From positions 18,356-82,355 of the forward strand of contig JAIOAW010000009.1 in the NCBI GenBank assembly GCA_019873625.1: a DNA stretch of 64,000 nucleotides, read 5' to 3'. Below are positions 11,404 to 20,513 of this stretch, piece after piece. Under the pieces are notes generated by a model. It made no database searches and was not told the DNA's origin. It saw nothing but the letters and a program-made list of their open reading frames with translations. A program made the translations under genes and the position numbers. Every line of letters starts with the position of its first letter. Positions within the stretch are counted from its first letter, which is position 1. Source of the DNA: Chloroflexota bacterium (lineage in GTDB: Bacteria; Chloroflexota; Anaerolineae; UBA1429).

Positions 11404-12735
11404 CTAACTTTCCTTCTCGGCGGCTGGCTGTTGGCGCACCACGGTGCGGTCGGGCACGGGAATCTCCCGCGCGGGGGGCAGGGGCGCTCGGAACCAACCC
11501 CACTCCGAGGTGCCCAAAAGCCCCTGCTGGCGCAAAAGCATAATCAAAAGGAGGAAAATAGGGTAAATCACAAAGCGCCAATCTTCGAACCCTTGCGGCA
11601 GGATGACGCGCAGCCCCTCGATGATAAAGGTAAAGAGGAAGGCCGCCACGAGCGTGCCCGTCATACTCCCCAACCCGCCAAAAACGATGATGATCAACGG
11701 GTCAAACCCCTTGACCATATTGAACGTGCTGGGGTGCAAAAAGCCATACAAGTGGGCATACAGCCCCCCGGCCAGCCCGGCAAAGAACCCGCCAAAGGTA
11801 AAGGCCAACGTCTTGAGTTGGTTCACATCCACACCCATCGTCTTGGCCGCGATTTCATCCTCGCGTACGGAGATCATCGCCCGGCCGTGGCTGGAGCGCA
11901 CCAGGTTCCGCATCACGATGACCGAAAAGACGAGCGCGCCAAAGGCCCAGGGCCAACTCGTCCAGCGGGGGATGCCCACCATCCCGCGCGCCCCCTTCAT
12001 CGTGGGGATGACCATATCCGAGTTTTGCAGGGCCGTGTACATCATCACGGCAAAGCCCAGGGTCGCGATGCCAAAATAGTCCGAACCCAACCGCAAGAGG
12101 GGCAACCCCACGAGGTAGGAGAGGAGCGCCGCCATCGTGCCGCCGTTCAAGAGCGCCAGGAAAAGGATCACTTGCTCCATCACGGGCTTGGGCGTTATGG
12201 CCACGAGCCGCCCCAACCCTTGCACGAGGAGCAGGTGCAAACCGTAGGAGGCCCCCGCCCCTATGGCGAGGCCAGCGGCAGCCAAAATCAGGAGCACGAT
12301 CGCCGAGATGATGCCAATCTCACCGGGTTTGAGGGCTTCACTCAACGCATCGCGCATCTTGCGGCGCAGGGCGCCCAGGCGCATACGCCCAATGACGAAA
12401 AAGGCCAAGAGCAGCCCGATTTGCACGGCGACGATCCAAGAGAGGGCGCCCACCGGATTGCCGCTCCACTTGGTGAGATAATCCTTGGTGATGAGCGCCG
12501 AGCCATAGGCCCCCACGGCATAGAACCCGATATGCCCGAGCGAGAACTGCCCGTTGAAGCCATAAATGAGGTTCAGCCCCAAGGATGAAATGGCCATCAC
12601 GGCGGCCAACTGGGCCACCTGGTACCAATACGGCGAGATTTTGCCCTGGGCACGCGCATAGGCGACGCCGATATATAAAATCGCCGCCACGAGAACCGTC
12701 GGGATCCAGGAAGGGATGCTGAACTTGCGGCGCAT
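11404..12735 (-). CDS. livM: Branched-chain amino-acid ABC transporter permease LivM
   Basis: 443-residue multi-pass membrane protein with LivM landmarks NLIYGFNGQFSLGHIGFYAVG and MISVREDEIAAKTMGVDVN, and the C-terminal FGGLGSMTGTLVAAF. It is about 100 residues longer than common LivM proteins because of an insertion of extra helices at about residues 100-210 and a charged C-terminal tail. Translation is closely coupled to livH (14-base gap) and livG. Confidence 0.93.
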   Translation of the reverse strand: MRRKFSIPSWIPTVLVAAILYIGVAYARAQGKISPYWYQVAQLAAVMAISSLGLNLIYGFNGQFSLGHIGFYAVGAYGSALITKDYLTKWSGNPVGALSWIVAVQIGLLLAFFVIGRMRLGALRRKMRDALSEALKPGEIGIISAIVLLILAAAGLAIGAGASYGLHLLLVQGLGRLVAITPKPVMEQVILFLALLNGGTMAALLSYLVGLPLLRLGSDYFGIATLGFAVMMYTALQNSDMVIPTMKGARGMVGIPRWTSWPWAFGALVFSVIVMRNLVRSSHGRAMISVREDEIAAKTMGVDVNQLKTLAFTFGGFFAGLAGGLYAHLYGFLHPSTFNMVKGFDPLIIIVFGGLGSMTGTLVAAFLFTFIIEGLRVILPQGFEDWRFVIYPIFLLLIMLLRQQGLLGTSEWGWFRAPLPPAREIPVPDRTVVRQQPAAEKES

Positions 12736-12749
12736 TTTGCCTTTTCCTC

Positions 12750-13766
12750 CTAGACCTTCTCGACCTCAGGCTCGCCGAAAATGCCGGTGGGTTTGACCAA
12801 AAAGACGATAATGAGGACCAAAAAGGCAAAGAGATCGCGCAAACGAGACCCCATCGGCACGAAACTGACCACCAAAACGTCCACCATGCCCATCAAGAGC
12901 GACCCCACAAAGGCACCCATAATGTTGCCGATGCCCCCCAACACGGCGGCCACAAAGGCCTTCAACCCGGGCATAATGCCCATAAAGGTTACGATTTGGG
13001 GGAAGGCAATGGCATAGAGCACCCCTCCTGCTCCAGCCAGGGCCGCGCCCAAGGCAAAGGTGAAGGAGATCACCCCATCTACATTGATGCCCATCAAACG
13101 GGCCGTGGGTTTATCCAAGGCGGTGGCGCGCATCGCCTTGCCCATCCGCGTATTGTAGACGATGTAGCGAAGGATCAAGAGGAGAAGGACCGTCGTGATC
13201 ACGATGATGACGGTGATGTTGGAAATCAAAATGCCCTTGATATTCCACACGACGACCTTGAAGGGCCGCTGATAGGTGATATAGTCCGCGCTGAACACCC
13301 ACTTGAGCGCGGTAAAGTATTCCAAAAAGAAGGAGACGCCGATGGCCGTAATGAGCGCCGCGATGCGAGGGGCATTCCGCAGGGGCTTGTAAGCCACTCG
13401 CTCGATGACGACATTCAGAAGGACGCAGACGAACATCGCCAGGAGGATGGCCGGAAAGAACCCCCATTTATACTGCGTGATGGCATAGAAACTTGTGAAC
13501 GCGCCCACCATAAAGATATCGCCGTGGGCAAAGTTGATGAGGCGCACGATGCCGTAGACCATCGTGTAGCCCAGGGCAATCAGGGCGTAGACGAACCCCA
13601 AGCGCAAGCCATCTAGCACGGCCTGCAAAAAGAAAACAGGCCCTTGCAGGCGGACGAGTGCCACCACGCCCCATAGGATGCCCACCCCCAGCGCGATGTA
13701 CACTGCCCAGGCTACCGCCCGCAACAAGACCTTGGGTGATGCGAGCGATCGTGTTATGCTCGTCAT
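12750..13766 (-). CDS. livH: Branched-chain amino-acid ABC transporter permease LivH
   Basis: 338-residue permease with the LivH landmarks LRLGFVYALIALGYTMVYGI, LINFAHGDIFMVGA and NTRMGKAMRATALDKPTARLMGI (the coupling loop), and AVLGGIGNIMGAFVGSLLMG near the C-terminus. It is the first membrane gene after the receptor gene and is separated from it by 186 bases with strong hairpins. Confidence 0.94.
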   Translation of the reverse strand: MTSITRSLASPKVLLRAVAWAVYIALGVGILWGVVALVRLQGPVFFLQAVLDGLRLGFVYALIALGYTMVYGIVRLINFAHGDIFMVGAFTSFYAITQYKWGFFPAILLAMFVCVLLNVVIERVAYKPLRNAPRIAALITAIGVSFFLEYFTALKWVFSADYITYQRPFKVVVWNIKGILISNITVIIVITTVLLLLILRYIVYNTRMGKAMRATALDKPTARLMGINVDGVISFTFALGAALAGAGGVLYAIAFPQIVTFMGIMPGLKAFVAAVLGGIGNIMGAFVGSLLMGMVDVLVVSFVPMGSRLRDLFAFLVLIIVFLVKPTGIFGEPEVEKV

Positions 13767-13906
13767 GCCTGGTCCTCTCCTCCCCCCAGATTCGGCTTAC
13801 CAGGCACCCTCTGTCGGAGCCTCTCGCCGCGAGAAACCCTCCTTACGCGGCCGCTTGCGGCCGCAGGTGCCAGCAGCGCATCCACCGCGAAACTTTTTAC
13901 GCAAAT

Positions 13907-13936
13907 GGGGAGGGCAGAGGGATTCTGCCCTCCCCC
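13907..13936 (-). terminator. Strong hairpin between the fused receptor gene and livH
   Basis: GGGGAGGGCAGA pairs with TCTGCCCTCCCC around a small loop, just after the receptor stop codon. No T-run follows directly, so it is more likely an mRNA-stabilising or partially terminating element that lets the receptor be made in excess of the permeases, as is common in binding-protein-dependent operons. A second palindromic element (two GCGGCCGC copies) lies at 13847-13864. Confidence 0.55.
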
Positions 13937-13952
13937 AAAGTTCCGAAACGCC

Positions 13953-16900
13953 TTATTTCGGTGCGACGAACTTGTAGAAGGTGGGCTTGCCGCCCTCGAT
14001 CTTCACGATGGCCGCTTTCTTTACCGGGTTGTGCTGCGCATCGTACGTGATCTGCCCAGACACCCCCTCATACTTGATCGCCGCCATCTTGTCCTTCACC
14101 ACCGCCGGATCGTCTACCCCGGCCTCCGAGATGGATTGCAGCAGGATCTTGGCCGCGTCATACGCCAACGTCGCCAACGCATCCGGCACCACCCCGTACT
14201 TGGCCTGGTACGCCTTCACAAAGTTCTGCACCACCGGCCGCGGATCCGCCGGCGAGTAGTGGTTCGAGAAGTAACCCCCCTCAAAGAGGTCAAACCGCAA
14301 CTCCGGCGAATCCCATCCATCCCCACCTAATAGCGTCGCCTTGATCCCCTTCTCCTTCACTTGCGCCGCAATTAGGTTGTTCTTCGCATAGTAGTCCGGC
14401 AGGAACAATACGTCTACGTTCGCCGCCGCAACCTTCCCCAACACCGCCGAAAAGTCCGTGTCATCCTTCGTGTAGGCCTCGAACACCGGCACCGTGCCGC
14501 CCATCGCCTCGAACGACCCCTTGAAGTACTCCGCTAACCCCTTCACATAGTCGTTCCCAACGTCGTACAGCACCGCCGCCGTCTTCGCCCCCAAGTCGTC
14601 CTTCGCAAAACTCGCCATCACCTCCCCTTGGAACGGGTCCAGGAAGCACGCCCGAAATACATACTGCTTCGTGCTCCCATCTTCGTTCACCGTCACCGCA
14701 GGGTTCGTCGAGGTCGGCGAAATCTGCAATACCCCGTTCGCCTCCGCTATCTGCGAAATCGGAATCGAAGCGCTCGAACACACTTCCCCAATGATGTACT
14801 TCACACCATCTTCAAAGATCACTTTGTTCGCCGCGTTCGCCGCCTCTTGCGCATCGCACTTTGAATCCGCCAGGACGACCTCAATCTGCCATCCCGCCGC
14901 CTTCGCCTCCTCAATCGCCATCAAGGCCCCGTCTCGCGTGGATTCCCCAAACGTCTTCACATCCCCGCTCAACGGCACCACGATCGCTACCTTCACCGGA
15001 AAGCCAGGCGCAGGCGCTACTGCAGGCATCGCAGCGGCTTCCTCTTCACCGGCGCCCTTGGGTGCGACGAACTTGTAGAAGGTGGGCTTGCCGCCCTCGA
15101 TCTTCACGATGGCCGCTTTCTTTACCGGGTTGTGCTGCGCATCATACGTGATCTGCCCAGACACCCCTTCGTACTTGATCGCCGCCATCTTGTCCTTCAC
15201 CACCGCCGGATCGTCTACCCCGGCCTCCGAGATGGATTGCAGCAGGATCTTGGCCGCGTCATACGCCAACGTCGCCAACGCATCCGGCACCACCCCGTAC
15301 TTGGCCTGGTACGCCTTCACAAAGTTCTGCACCACCGGCCGCGGATCCGCCGGCGAGTAGTGGTTCGAGAAGTAACCCCCCTCAAAGAGGTCAAACCGCA
15401 ACTCCGGCGAATCCCATCCATCCCCACCTAATAGCGTCGCCTTGATCCCCTTCTCCTTCACTTGCGCCGCAATTAGGTTGTTCTTCGCATAGTAGTCCGG
15501 CAGGAACAATACGTCTACGTTCGCCGCCGCAACCTTCCCCAACACCGCCGAAAAGTCCGTGTCATCCTTCGTGTAGGCCTCGAACACCGGCACCGTGCCG
15601 CCCATCGCCTCGAACGACCCCTTGAAGTACTCCGCTAACCCCTTCACATAGTCGTTCCCAACGTCGTACAGCACCGCCGCCGTCTTCGCCCCCAAGTCGT
15701 CCTTCGCAAAACTCGCCATCACCTCCCCTTGGAACGGGTCCAGGAAGCACGCCCGAAATACATACTGCTTCGTGCTCCCATCTTCGTTCACCGTCACCGC
15801 AGGGTTCGTCGAGGTCGGCGAAATCTGCAATACCCCGTTCGCCTCCGCTATCTGCGAAATCGGAATCGAAGCGCTCGAACACACTTCCCCAATGATGTAC
15901 TTTACACCATCTTCAAAGATCACTTTGTTCGCCGCGTTCGCCGCCTCTTGCGCATCGCACTTTGAATCCGCCAGGACGACCTCAATCTGCCATCCCGCCG
16001 CCTTCGCTTCCTCAATCGCCATCAAGGCCCCGTCTCGCGTGGATTCCCCAAACGTCTTCACATCCCCGCTCAACGGCACCACGATCGCTATCTTCACCGG
16101 AAAGCCAGGCGCAGGCGCTACCGCAGAAGGCGCCGCGGCCACAGGGGCAACCCCCTTGCCCGAAATCCACTTGGCGTAGATTTGGTCATAGGTGCCATCG
16201 GCCTTGACCTTCTTGAGGCCCTCGTTGAAGGCCTTGAGGAGTTCCTGATTTTCGCCTTTGCGCACCACCAAGCCGTACCATTCGTCGGTAAACGGCTCGC
16301 CCACGATCTTGAGTTTGCCCTTGAACTGCTCCGAGGCGAGGGCGTAGTCGGCCGCGACGGGGGTATCCACCACCACGGCGTCGAGGTTGCCGCTCACGAG
16401 GTCGAGCAGGGCGAGGTCAATCGTATCGTACTCTTTGAGCGTAACGCCCTGCATCTCTTGCACGGCGAGGGCGCCCGTGGTGCCGATCTGCGCGCCCACC
16501 GTCTTACCGGGTAGGTCTTTGTGGCTCTGGATGGCCGTCTCATCGGCGCGCACCACCACGGCCTGGCCGGCGTTGATGTACGGATCGGAGAAATCGTACT
16601 TGGCCTTGCGCTCCTCCGTAATGGTGACGGAAGAGAGGATAGCGTCATAATCGCCGCTCTCCAGGCCGGCAAAAATGCCATCCCAGGCCGTATTCTTGAA
16701 CTCGACCTCGAACCCCATCGCTTTGGCGATGGCGTTCATCAGGTCAATATCAAAGCCGACGATGTTTTTGTTCTCGTCCACGAATTCCATAGGCGGGAAC
16801 GCCGCATCGGTGGCAATGACGTATTTCGCTTTCGCCGCCGGCTGCTGAGGTGCTGCGGTCGGTTGAGCCGCCTGAGTGGGCTGAGCTGCCGCCGTGGTAG

Positions 16901-17000
16901 GGGTAGGCTGAGGCGTGCCCGCGGGCGGTTTAGCACAACCGCTCAAGATCATCGCAACTGCCAAGACAATGGCAAGAACGGAAGCCAATTTGGGCTTCAT
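13953..17000 (-). CDS. Tripartite solute-binding lipoprotein: polar amino-acid receptor fused to two branched-chain-type receptors
   Basis: 1015 residues. A lipoprotein signal ends AMILSGCAK (C22), followed by a Pro/Thr/Ala/Gln linker. Residues about 57-285 are a type II polar amino-acid receptor (SBP_bac_3: YVIATDAAFPPMEF, VGFDIDLMNAIAKA, ITEERKAKYDFSDPY). Residues about 291-646 and 658-1013 are two LivJ-type (Peripla_BP_6) receptors starting VKIAIVVPLSGDVKTFGES and VKVAIVVPLSGDVKTFGES, otherwise almost identical. Usual receptors have one such module. The ATG at 17000 follows GAGGAGGAG. It is the first gene before livHMGF and the polar amino-acid permease/ATPase pair, so it probably serves both importers. 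The nearly identical copies point to recent duplication or gene conversion. Confidence 0.93.
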   Translation of the reverse strand: MKPKLASVLAIVLAVAMILSGCAKPPAGTPQPTPTTAAAQPTQAAQPTAAPQQPAAKAKYVIATDAAFPPMEFVDENKNIVGFDIDLMNAIAKAMGFEVEFKNTAWDGIFAGLESGDYDAILSSVTITEERKAKYDFSDPYINAGQAVVVRADETAIQSHKDLPGKTVGAQIGTTGALAVQEMQGVTLKEYDTIDLALLDLVSGNLDAVVVDTPVAADYALASEQFKGKLKIVGEPFTDEWYGLVVRKGENQELLKAFNEGLKKVKADGTYDQIYAKWISGKGVAPVAAAPSAVAPAPGFPVKIAIVVPLSGDVKTFGESTRDGALMAIEEAKAAGWQIEVVLADSKCDAQEAANAANKVIFEDGVKYIIGEVCSSASIPISQIAEANGVLQISPTSTNPAVTVNEDGSTKQYVFRACFLDPFQGEVMASFAKDDLGAKTAAVLYDVGNDYVKGLAEYFKGSFEAMGGTVPVFEAYTKDDTDFSAVLGKVAAANVDVLFLPDYYAKNNLIAAQVKEKGIKATLLGGDGWDSPELRFDLFEGGYFSNHYSPADPRPVVQNFVKAYQAKYGVVPDALATLAYDAAKILLQSISEAGVDDPAVVKDKMAAIKYEGVSGQITYDAQHNPVKKAAIVKIEGGKPTFYKFVAPKGAGEEEAAAMPAVAPAPGFPVKVAIVVPLSGDVKTFGESTRDGALMAIEEAKAAGWQIEVVLADSKCDAQEAANAANKVIFEDGVKYIIGEVCSSASIPISQIAEANGVLQISPTSTNPAVTVNEDGSTKQYVFRACFLDPFQGEVMASFAKDDLGAKTAAVLYDVGNDYVKGLAEYFKGSFEAMGGTVPVFEAYTKDDTDFSAVLGKVAAANVDVLFLPDYYAKNNLIAAQVKEKGIKATLLGGDGWDSPELRFDLFEGGYFSNHYSPADPRPVVQNFVKAYQAKYGVVPDALATLAYDAAKILLQSISEAGVDDPAVVKDKMAAIKYEGVSGQITYDAQHNPVKKAAIVKIEGGKPTFYKFVAPK
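13960..15027 (-). repeat. Tandem duplication, copy A (C-terminal receptor module)
   Basis: This 1068-base segment matches 15061-16128 at an offset of exactly 1101 bases (367 codons) with only about half a dozen substitutions seen by eye, nearly all silent. It encodes one complete branched-chain receptor module. Copies are separated by 33 bases that encode an Ala/Glu-rich linker. Confidence 0.92.
15061..16128 (-). repeat. Tandem duplication, copy B (middle receptor module)
   Basis: Upstream partner of the repeat at 13960-15027. Visible differences include TCATACGTG versus TCGTACGTG (15144 against 14043) and a Val/Ile change at the module start. The scattered differences argue that both copies are real rather than one segment assembled twice. 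Confidence 0.92.
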
Positions 17001-17173
17001 GGCATACTCCTCCTCAAGTGTTGTCGGAAGCAGATTTTCTATCTGCCTGTCGCCATACTTCGGGGCTGGCAACCCCCTTTTCCCTCGCATAGGGGTCGAG
17101 CGCCATTGCTTGTTCAGTTCACGTCTCTTGGGCCGAGCATCTCCTCCCCAAAGGCTTTGTAAACGTATACGCT

Positions 17174-17202
17174 ATTATAGCATAAAAAAGGGGCGCGCAA
17201 GA
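17174..17202 (-). promoter_or_regulatory. Promoter of the fused receptor / liv operon
   Basis: A TATAAT hexamer (17174-17179) lies on the minus strand with a weak TCTTGC 17 bases upstream that overlaps the degV terminator stem. The leader to the receptor ATG is about 165 bases; no known riboswitch fold is evident in it. Confidence 0.5.
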
Positions 17203-17237
17203 AATACTCCTCGCCAAGGGACGCACGCGCCCCTCGG
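17184..17237 (-). terminator. Intrinsic terminator after degV
   Basis: On the minus strand AGGGGCGCG pairs with CGCGCCCCT across a loop of about 30 bases that has its own small hairpin; TTTTTT follows directly. It ends degV and abuts the next promoter. Confidence 0.65.
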
Positions 17238-17251
17238 CGAGCATGCGATAC

Positions 17252-18085
17252 TCACTGCAACAGGTAGAGCAAACCGATGGTATCTGGCCCGCAATGGCTT
17301 GAAATGACGCAGCCCGCCCCGGTGATGAGCACTTCATCCGGCGCGGCGATGCGCTCTACCTCGCGCGCCAGGTACTCGGCATCCGCCTCGCAGCCCGAAT
17401 GGGTGACGAACACCCGATGCCGATTGAGACGGGGCAAGTTCGCCTCCAAATCAGCGAGGAGCGATTCGAGTGCCTTGCGTCGCGAGCCTCGCCATTTGGC
17501 CCGCACGCCCATCGTCCCATCGGGTAGTACCTGGATGGCCGGGCGAATCTGCAGCAGGCTCCCCACAAGCGATTGCAGCGCTGTGCAGCGCCCCCCCAGG
17601 TAAAGGTAGCGCATCGTCTCCACCACAAAGGTCGTCCATACCTTGGGGACGGCTTGCAAGACCCGGCTCTCGATTTCGTCGAGGCCCAGGCCCTGGTTCC
17701 GCGCCTCCGCCGCGAGCAAAACAAGAAGGCCGATCCCCGTCGAGAGGTTGAGCGAATCCACCACGCGCACGCGCTCCGGCCCCACGGCCTCTGCCGCGAG
17801 GCGCGCGTGATCCGTCCCGCTCGACAGGCGCGACGAGATGCCGATGTAGAGGATCGGCTCCTCGCCCCGAAAGGCCTCCATAAATTCCGCCACCGAGGGT
17901 GCAGCCGTCTTGGGCAGTTCTCCGCGTTCCTCCACCAGGGCGAACAAGCGCTGGCGGTCTATATCCACGCCATCGCGGTAACTCGTGCCATCCAGCGTTA
18001 CAAAATAAGGGATCACCTCGATGCCGTAGGCGGCGGTGAGTTCCGGCGTCAGGTCGGCTGTGCTATCGGTGATGATGCGAACCAT
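17252..18085 (-). CDS. degV: DegV family fatty-acid-binding protein
   Basis: 277 residues, full length. The opening IITDSTADLTPE, the GISSRLSSGTDHAR loop and VVDSLNLSTGIGLLV match DegV proteins, which bind one fatty acid between two domains (in Gram-positive bacteria a paralogue, FakB, presents fatty acid to the FakA kinase). No FakA-like gene is nearby. It is a single-gene unit followed by a terminator. Confidence 0.9.
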   Translation of the reverse strand: MVRIITDSTADLTPELTAAYGIEVIPYFVTLDGTSYRDGVDIDRQRLFALVEERGELPKTAAPSVAEFMEAFRGEEPILYIGISSRLSSGTDHARLAAEAVGPERVRVVDSLNLSTGIGLLVLLAAEARNQGLGLDEIESRVLQAVPKVWTTFVVETMRYLYLGGRCTALQSLVGSLLQIRPAIQVLPDGTMGVRAKWRGSRRKALESLLADLEANLPRLNRHRVFVTHSGCEADAEYLAREVERIAAPDEVLITGAGCVISSHCGPDTIGLLYLLQ

Positions 18086-18197
18086 TCTGTTTCCTCGCCC
18101 AAAGGGATGCGCCGCATTCTATCCGCCGGCGCCCTGCTTGTCAAAGGGCGAGGACATACCCCCTGGACCAAGGATCAGCACACCGGCCCTGTGCCCC

Positions 18198-19208
18198 CTA
18201 CCCCACGGTCTGGGCGAGAAACTCTAACAAGAGCGGCAAGACGGCCGGCGTGATATCGGGCGCCACGAGCATCATCCCGTGGGCCTCCCCGGCATAGCGC
18301 CACGAACGATAGTTCTCCCCTTGCGCCTCTTGGCAGACCTTCGCCGAGGGGACGTCCTTTTCGGCATAAAAGCACCAGGCCGGCTTGGGGGGAGTCTCTT
18401 TCCCCAACCGCGAGACGACCTCGGCATAGGGAACCGTCAAATAATCCCCCGGCGAGAGCGAAAAGGCCCCCTGGCAACTGTTGGGGAACTCTTCGTTGAG
18501 CGCAGCACAGGCATCGGCTGCGCCATCTGCGCCGATGCTCGCGCCCACCGCGACCAAACGCTGGGGATCAACCCCCTCCAAGCCCCGCGCGGTGCGCATA
18601 GCAGCCTTGGCATCCAAGAGCCAGGCGCCCCGCTCAAACCGGCGGCAGCCCCCCTCGCACCCCCGAAACGTGAAGGTGAACACGGCGTAGGAGCGGCCTT
18701 CGGGCATAGGCGGGAACCAGTTCCCATCGAGCCAAGGTGCCTTACTGGAGGGCGAGGCCACCCCTGCCAAGCCGCGATTTTGCAGCCACGGCGCGATGGC
18801 CTCCCAGTCGTGGGCATCTCCGGGCGCCCAGTGCATCAATACCACCATAGGCGCGCCCGCCCTTTGGGCGGGGTAATAGGTGCCCTCCAAGGCCTGCCCA
18901 TCCTCGGCCTTGAACGAGACCTTTCGCGGCTCCGGCAAGAGCGCACTCTCAGGCGTAGGCGCTGCCGTCGGCGGCACAGGGGTAGGCGACGGGGGTATGG
19001 GCGTCATCGTCGCCGCTGGCGGCAGGGGCGTTCTTGTGGCCGTAGGTGGCGCTTGCGTCGGCATGGCCGTCGGCGAAGGCGCCGCAGGCGCCGTTGCCGT
19101 AGGCGCGGAAGGCGCGGCTTTCGGCCCTTGTGCGCCGCAGGCCGCTAGGGTCCACACGAGCACGAGGGCGATCGCGCTCTTCCAGAAATTTCGCCAAATG
19201 AGCATCAT
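18198..19208 (-). CDS. Lipoprotein with alpha/beta-hydrolase domain
   Basis: 336 residues. A lipoprotein signal ends WTLAACGAQ, followed by about 70 residues of Ala/Pro/Thr-rich linker. The domain from about residue 95 resembles dienelactone-hydrolase-like alpha/beta hydrolases: a strand and turn at MVVLMHWAPGD, a nucleophile elbow VGASIGADG, an acid AEKD and a histidine GEAHGM in the right order. It probably acts outside the membrane as an esterase or related hydrolase; the substrate is unknown. Six cysteines in the domain could form disulfides. Confidence 0.75.
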   Translation of the reverse strand: MMLIWRNFWKSAIALVLVWTLAACGAQGPKAAPSAPTATAPAAPSPTAMPTQAPPTATRTPLPPAATMTPIPPSPTPVPPTAAPTPESALLPEPRKVSFKAEDGQALEGTYYPAQRAGAPMVVLMHWAPGDAHDWEAIAPWLQNRGLAGVASPSSKAPWLDGNWFPPMPEGRSYAVFTFTFRGCEGGCRRFERGAWLLDAKAAMRTARGLEGVDPQRLVAVGASIGADGAADACAALNEEFPNSCQGAFSLSPGDYLTVPYAEVVSRLGKETPPKPAWCFYAEKDVPSAKVCQEAQGENYRSWRYAGEAHGMMLVAPDITPAVLPLLLEFLAQTVG

Positions 19209-19229
19209 CCCTCTTTTCTGGCCGAGGGG

Positions 19230-19649
19230 TCATCCCTCTGGCCAAACGACACCGATCGTCAGGAGGATATTCGCATAGACGCGCTGCTCCCCCGTGGCGA
19301 TGACGAGCGTTACATTGGGCGAACGGGCCGCCTCATAAAAGGCAAACCGCTCGAGGGGCTGAAGGGGCACATCTAAAATGGCGCGGAAGGCTTCGAAAAT
19401 GGCCGGCTCAGGGCCAGCGCTGGGCATCATCACGTGAGCCGCCTCGATGGGCACCGTCTCGGCGATGACGGCCAGCACCTCGTCCACCGGGGCGAAACCC
19501 CGCGTGAGGTTAAGGTAAACGCGTTGAGCGGCGGGGTTGGCCCCCGTAGAAAAGGGATAGTTCCCATCGGCGATGAGCACCTGAGAGCCATGCCCTGCCG
19601 CCCCGAGCGCGGCCAAAATCTCCGGATGGGTGCAACGTCCTTTGAGCAT
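19230..19649 (-). CDS. RbsD/FucU family sugar-binding (mutarotase-like) protein
   Basis: 139 residues, usual length. The family hallmark GHGSQVLIADGNYPF, with the catalytic histidine and aspartate, is at residues 19-33. RbsD and FucU interconvert pyranose/furanose or anomeric forms of ribose or fucose; which sugar applies here cannot be told. No sugar transporter is adjacent. A strong promoter lies upstream. Confidence 0.85.
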   Translation of the reverse strand: MLKGRCTHPEILAALGAAGHGSQVLIADGNYPFSTGANPAAQRVYLNLTRGFAPVDEVLAVIAETVPIEAAHVMMPSAGPEPAIFEAFRAILDVPLQPLERFAFYEAARSPNVTLVIATGEQRVYANILLTIGVVWPEG

Positions 19650-19718
19650 TGATCCTCCTTATCTTTCGAACCCCGCACGCGATGGCACGACCCGCCCGCC
19701 AGATGGGGCATTAGCCCC

Positions 19719-19748
19719 ATTGTAAAAGGGGCGCCCAGGATATGTCAA
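19719..19748 (-). promoter_or_regulatory. Promoter of the RbsD/FucU gene
   Basis: Minus-strand TTGACA (19743-19748) and TACAAT (19719-19724) are 18 bases apart. Confidence 0.65.
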
Positions 19749-19775
19749 GGGGCAAAGCATCCTTGCGCCAATTGT

Positions 19776-19804
19776 TTGGGGGTGGCGCCCTTTGGGTATA
19801 CAAT
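19776..19804 (+). promoter_or_regulatory. Promoter of the TlpA-like gene
   Basis: TTGGGG (19776-19781) and TACAAT (19799-19804) are 17 bases apart; transcription would start near 19811, 40 bases before the ATG. The -35 is weak. Confidence 0.45.
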
Positions 19805-19850
19805 AGCCATACCATCGAGGCCCTGACCGCCTAGCGAAGGAGAACTCGCT

Positions 19851-20486
19851 ATGTCCCATATCCGCACATCCCTCGCGCTCATTCCCGTCGTCGCCATCCT
19901 GCTCGTGCTGGCGGGGTGCATCCCTCAGCCCACGCCTACGGCCGTGCCCACGCCCACGGTGGTGCGCCCGGTGGCCTCGCCCACGCCTTTACCGGCCGCC
20001 AAGCCCACATCGCCCGCCCAGGCAAACTCCACCCCTGCGGCGCCCACGCCCACTCCGTTCCCACCGCCGCGCGTCGGCGCCCCAGCGCCCGATTTCACGC
20101 TGACAAGCCTGGATGGGAAACCGGTCTCTCTGAGCGATTTTCGCGGCAAGAGGGTCATCTTGAACTTTTTTGCCACGTGGTGCCCCCACTGCCGGGCGGA
20201 GACGCCTACGCTCGTCTCTTACTATAACGATATGGCCAATCAAAATATCGTCATCGTGGCCGTGAACTTGGGCGAGGGGAAGGACAAAGTGGCGGCCTAT
20301 CAAAAAGAGTTCAACGTAACCTTCCCGCTCTTATTGGATGATACCGGCGAAGTGGGCCGGATGTACTATGTGAGCAGCATTCCGCTCAATATCTTTATTG
20401 ATGCGCAAGGGGTCATCCGTTCGGGCTATGTGGGTGAGATTGACCGCGACACCTTGCAAAAGAATATAGACGGCCTCCCCCAGTAG
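19851..20486 (+). CDS. TlpA/ResA-like thioredoxin lipoprotein
   Basis: 211 residues: lipoprotein signal ending LVLAGCIP, a Pro/Thr linker of about 45 residues, then a TlpA-type thioredoxin fold (APDFTLTSLDGKPVSLSDFRGK, FFATWCPHCRAETP) with the redox pair WCPHC and the cis-proline at SSIPLNIFID. It would act outside the membrane in thiol reduction, for example during cytochrome c maturation or maintenance of exported proteins. AAGGAG precedes the ATG. The DUF2085 gene follows by 27 bases. Confidence 0.9.
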   Translation: MSHIRTSLALIPVVAILLVLAGCIPQPTPTAVPTPTVVRPVASPTPLPAAKPTSPAQANSTPAAPTPTPFPPPRVGAPAPDFTLTSLDGKPVSLSDFRGKRVILNFFATWCPHCRAETPTLVSYYNDMANQNIVIVAVNLGEGKDKVAAYQKEFNVTFPLLLDDTGEVGRMYYVSSIPLNIFIDAQGVIRSGYVGEIDRDTLQKNIDGLPQ

Positions 20487-20513
20487 CCCGCCCACGAAAC
20501 ACGGCAGAAAGAC

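Noticed and set aside
17001..17251. A riboswitch in the receptor-operon leader
   Set aside because: Only a terminator of the preceding gene and a promoter are recognisable; no conserved aptamer sequence is visible.
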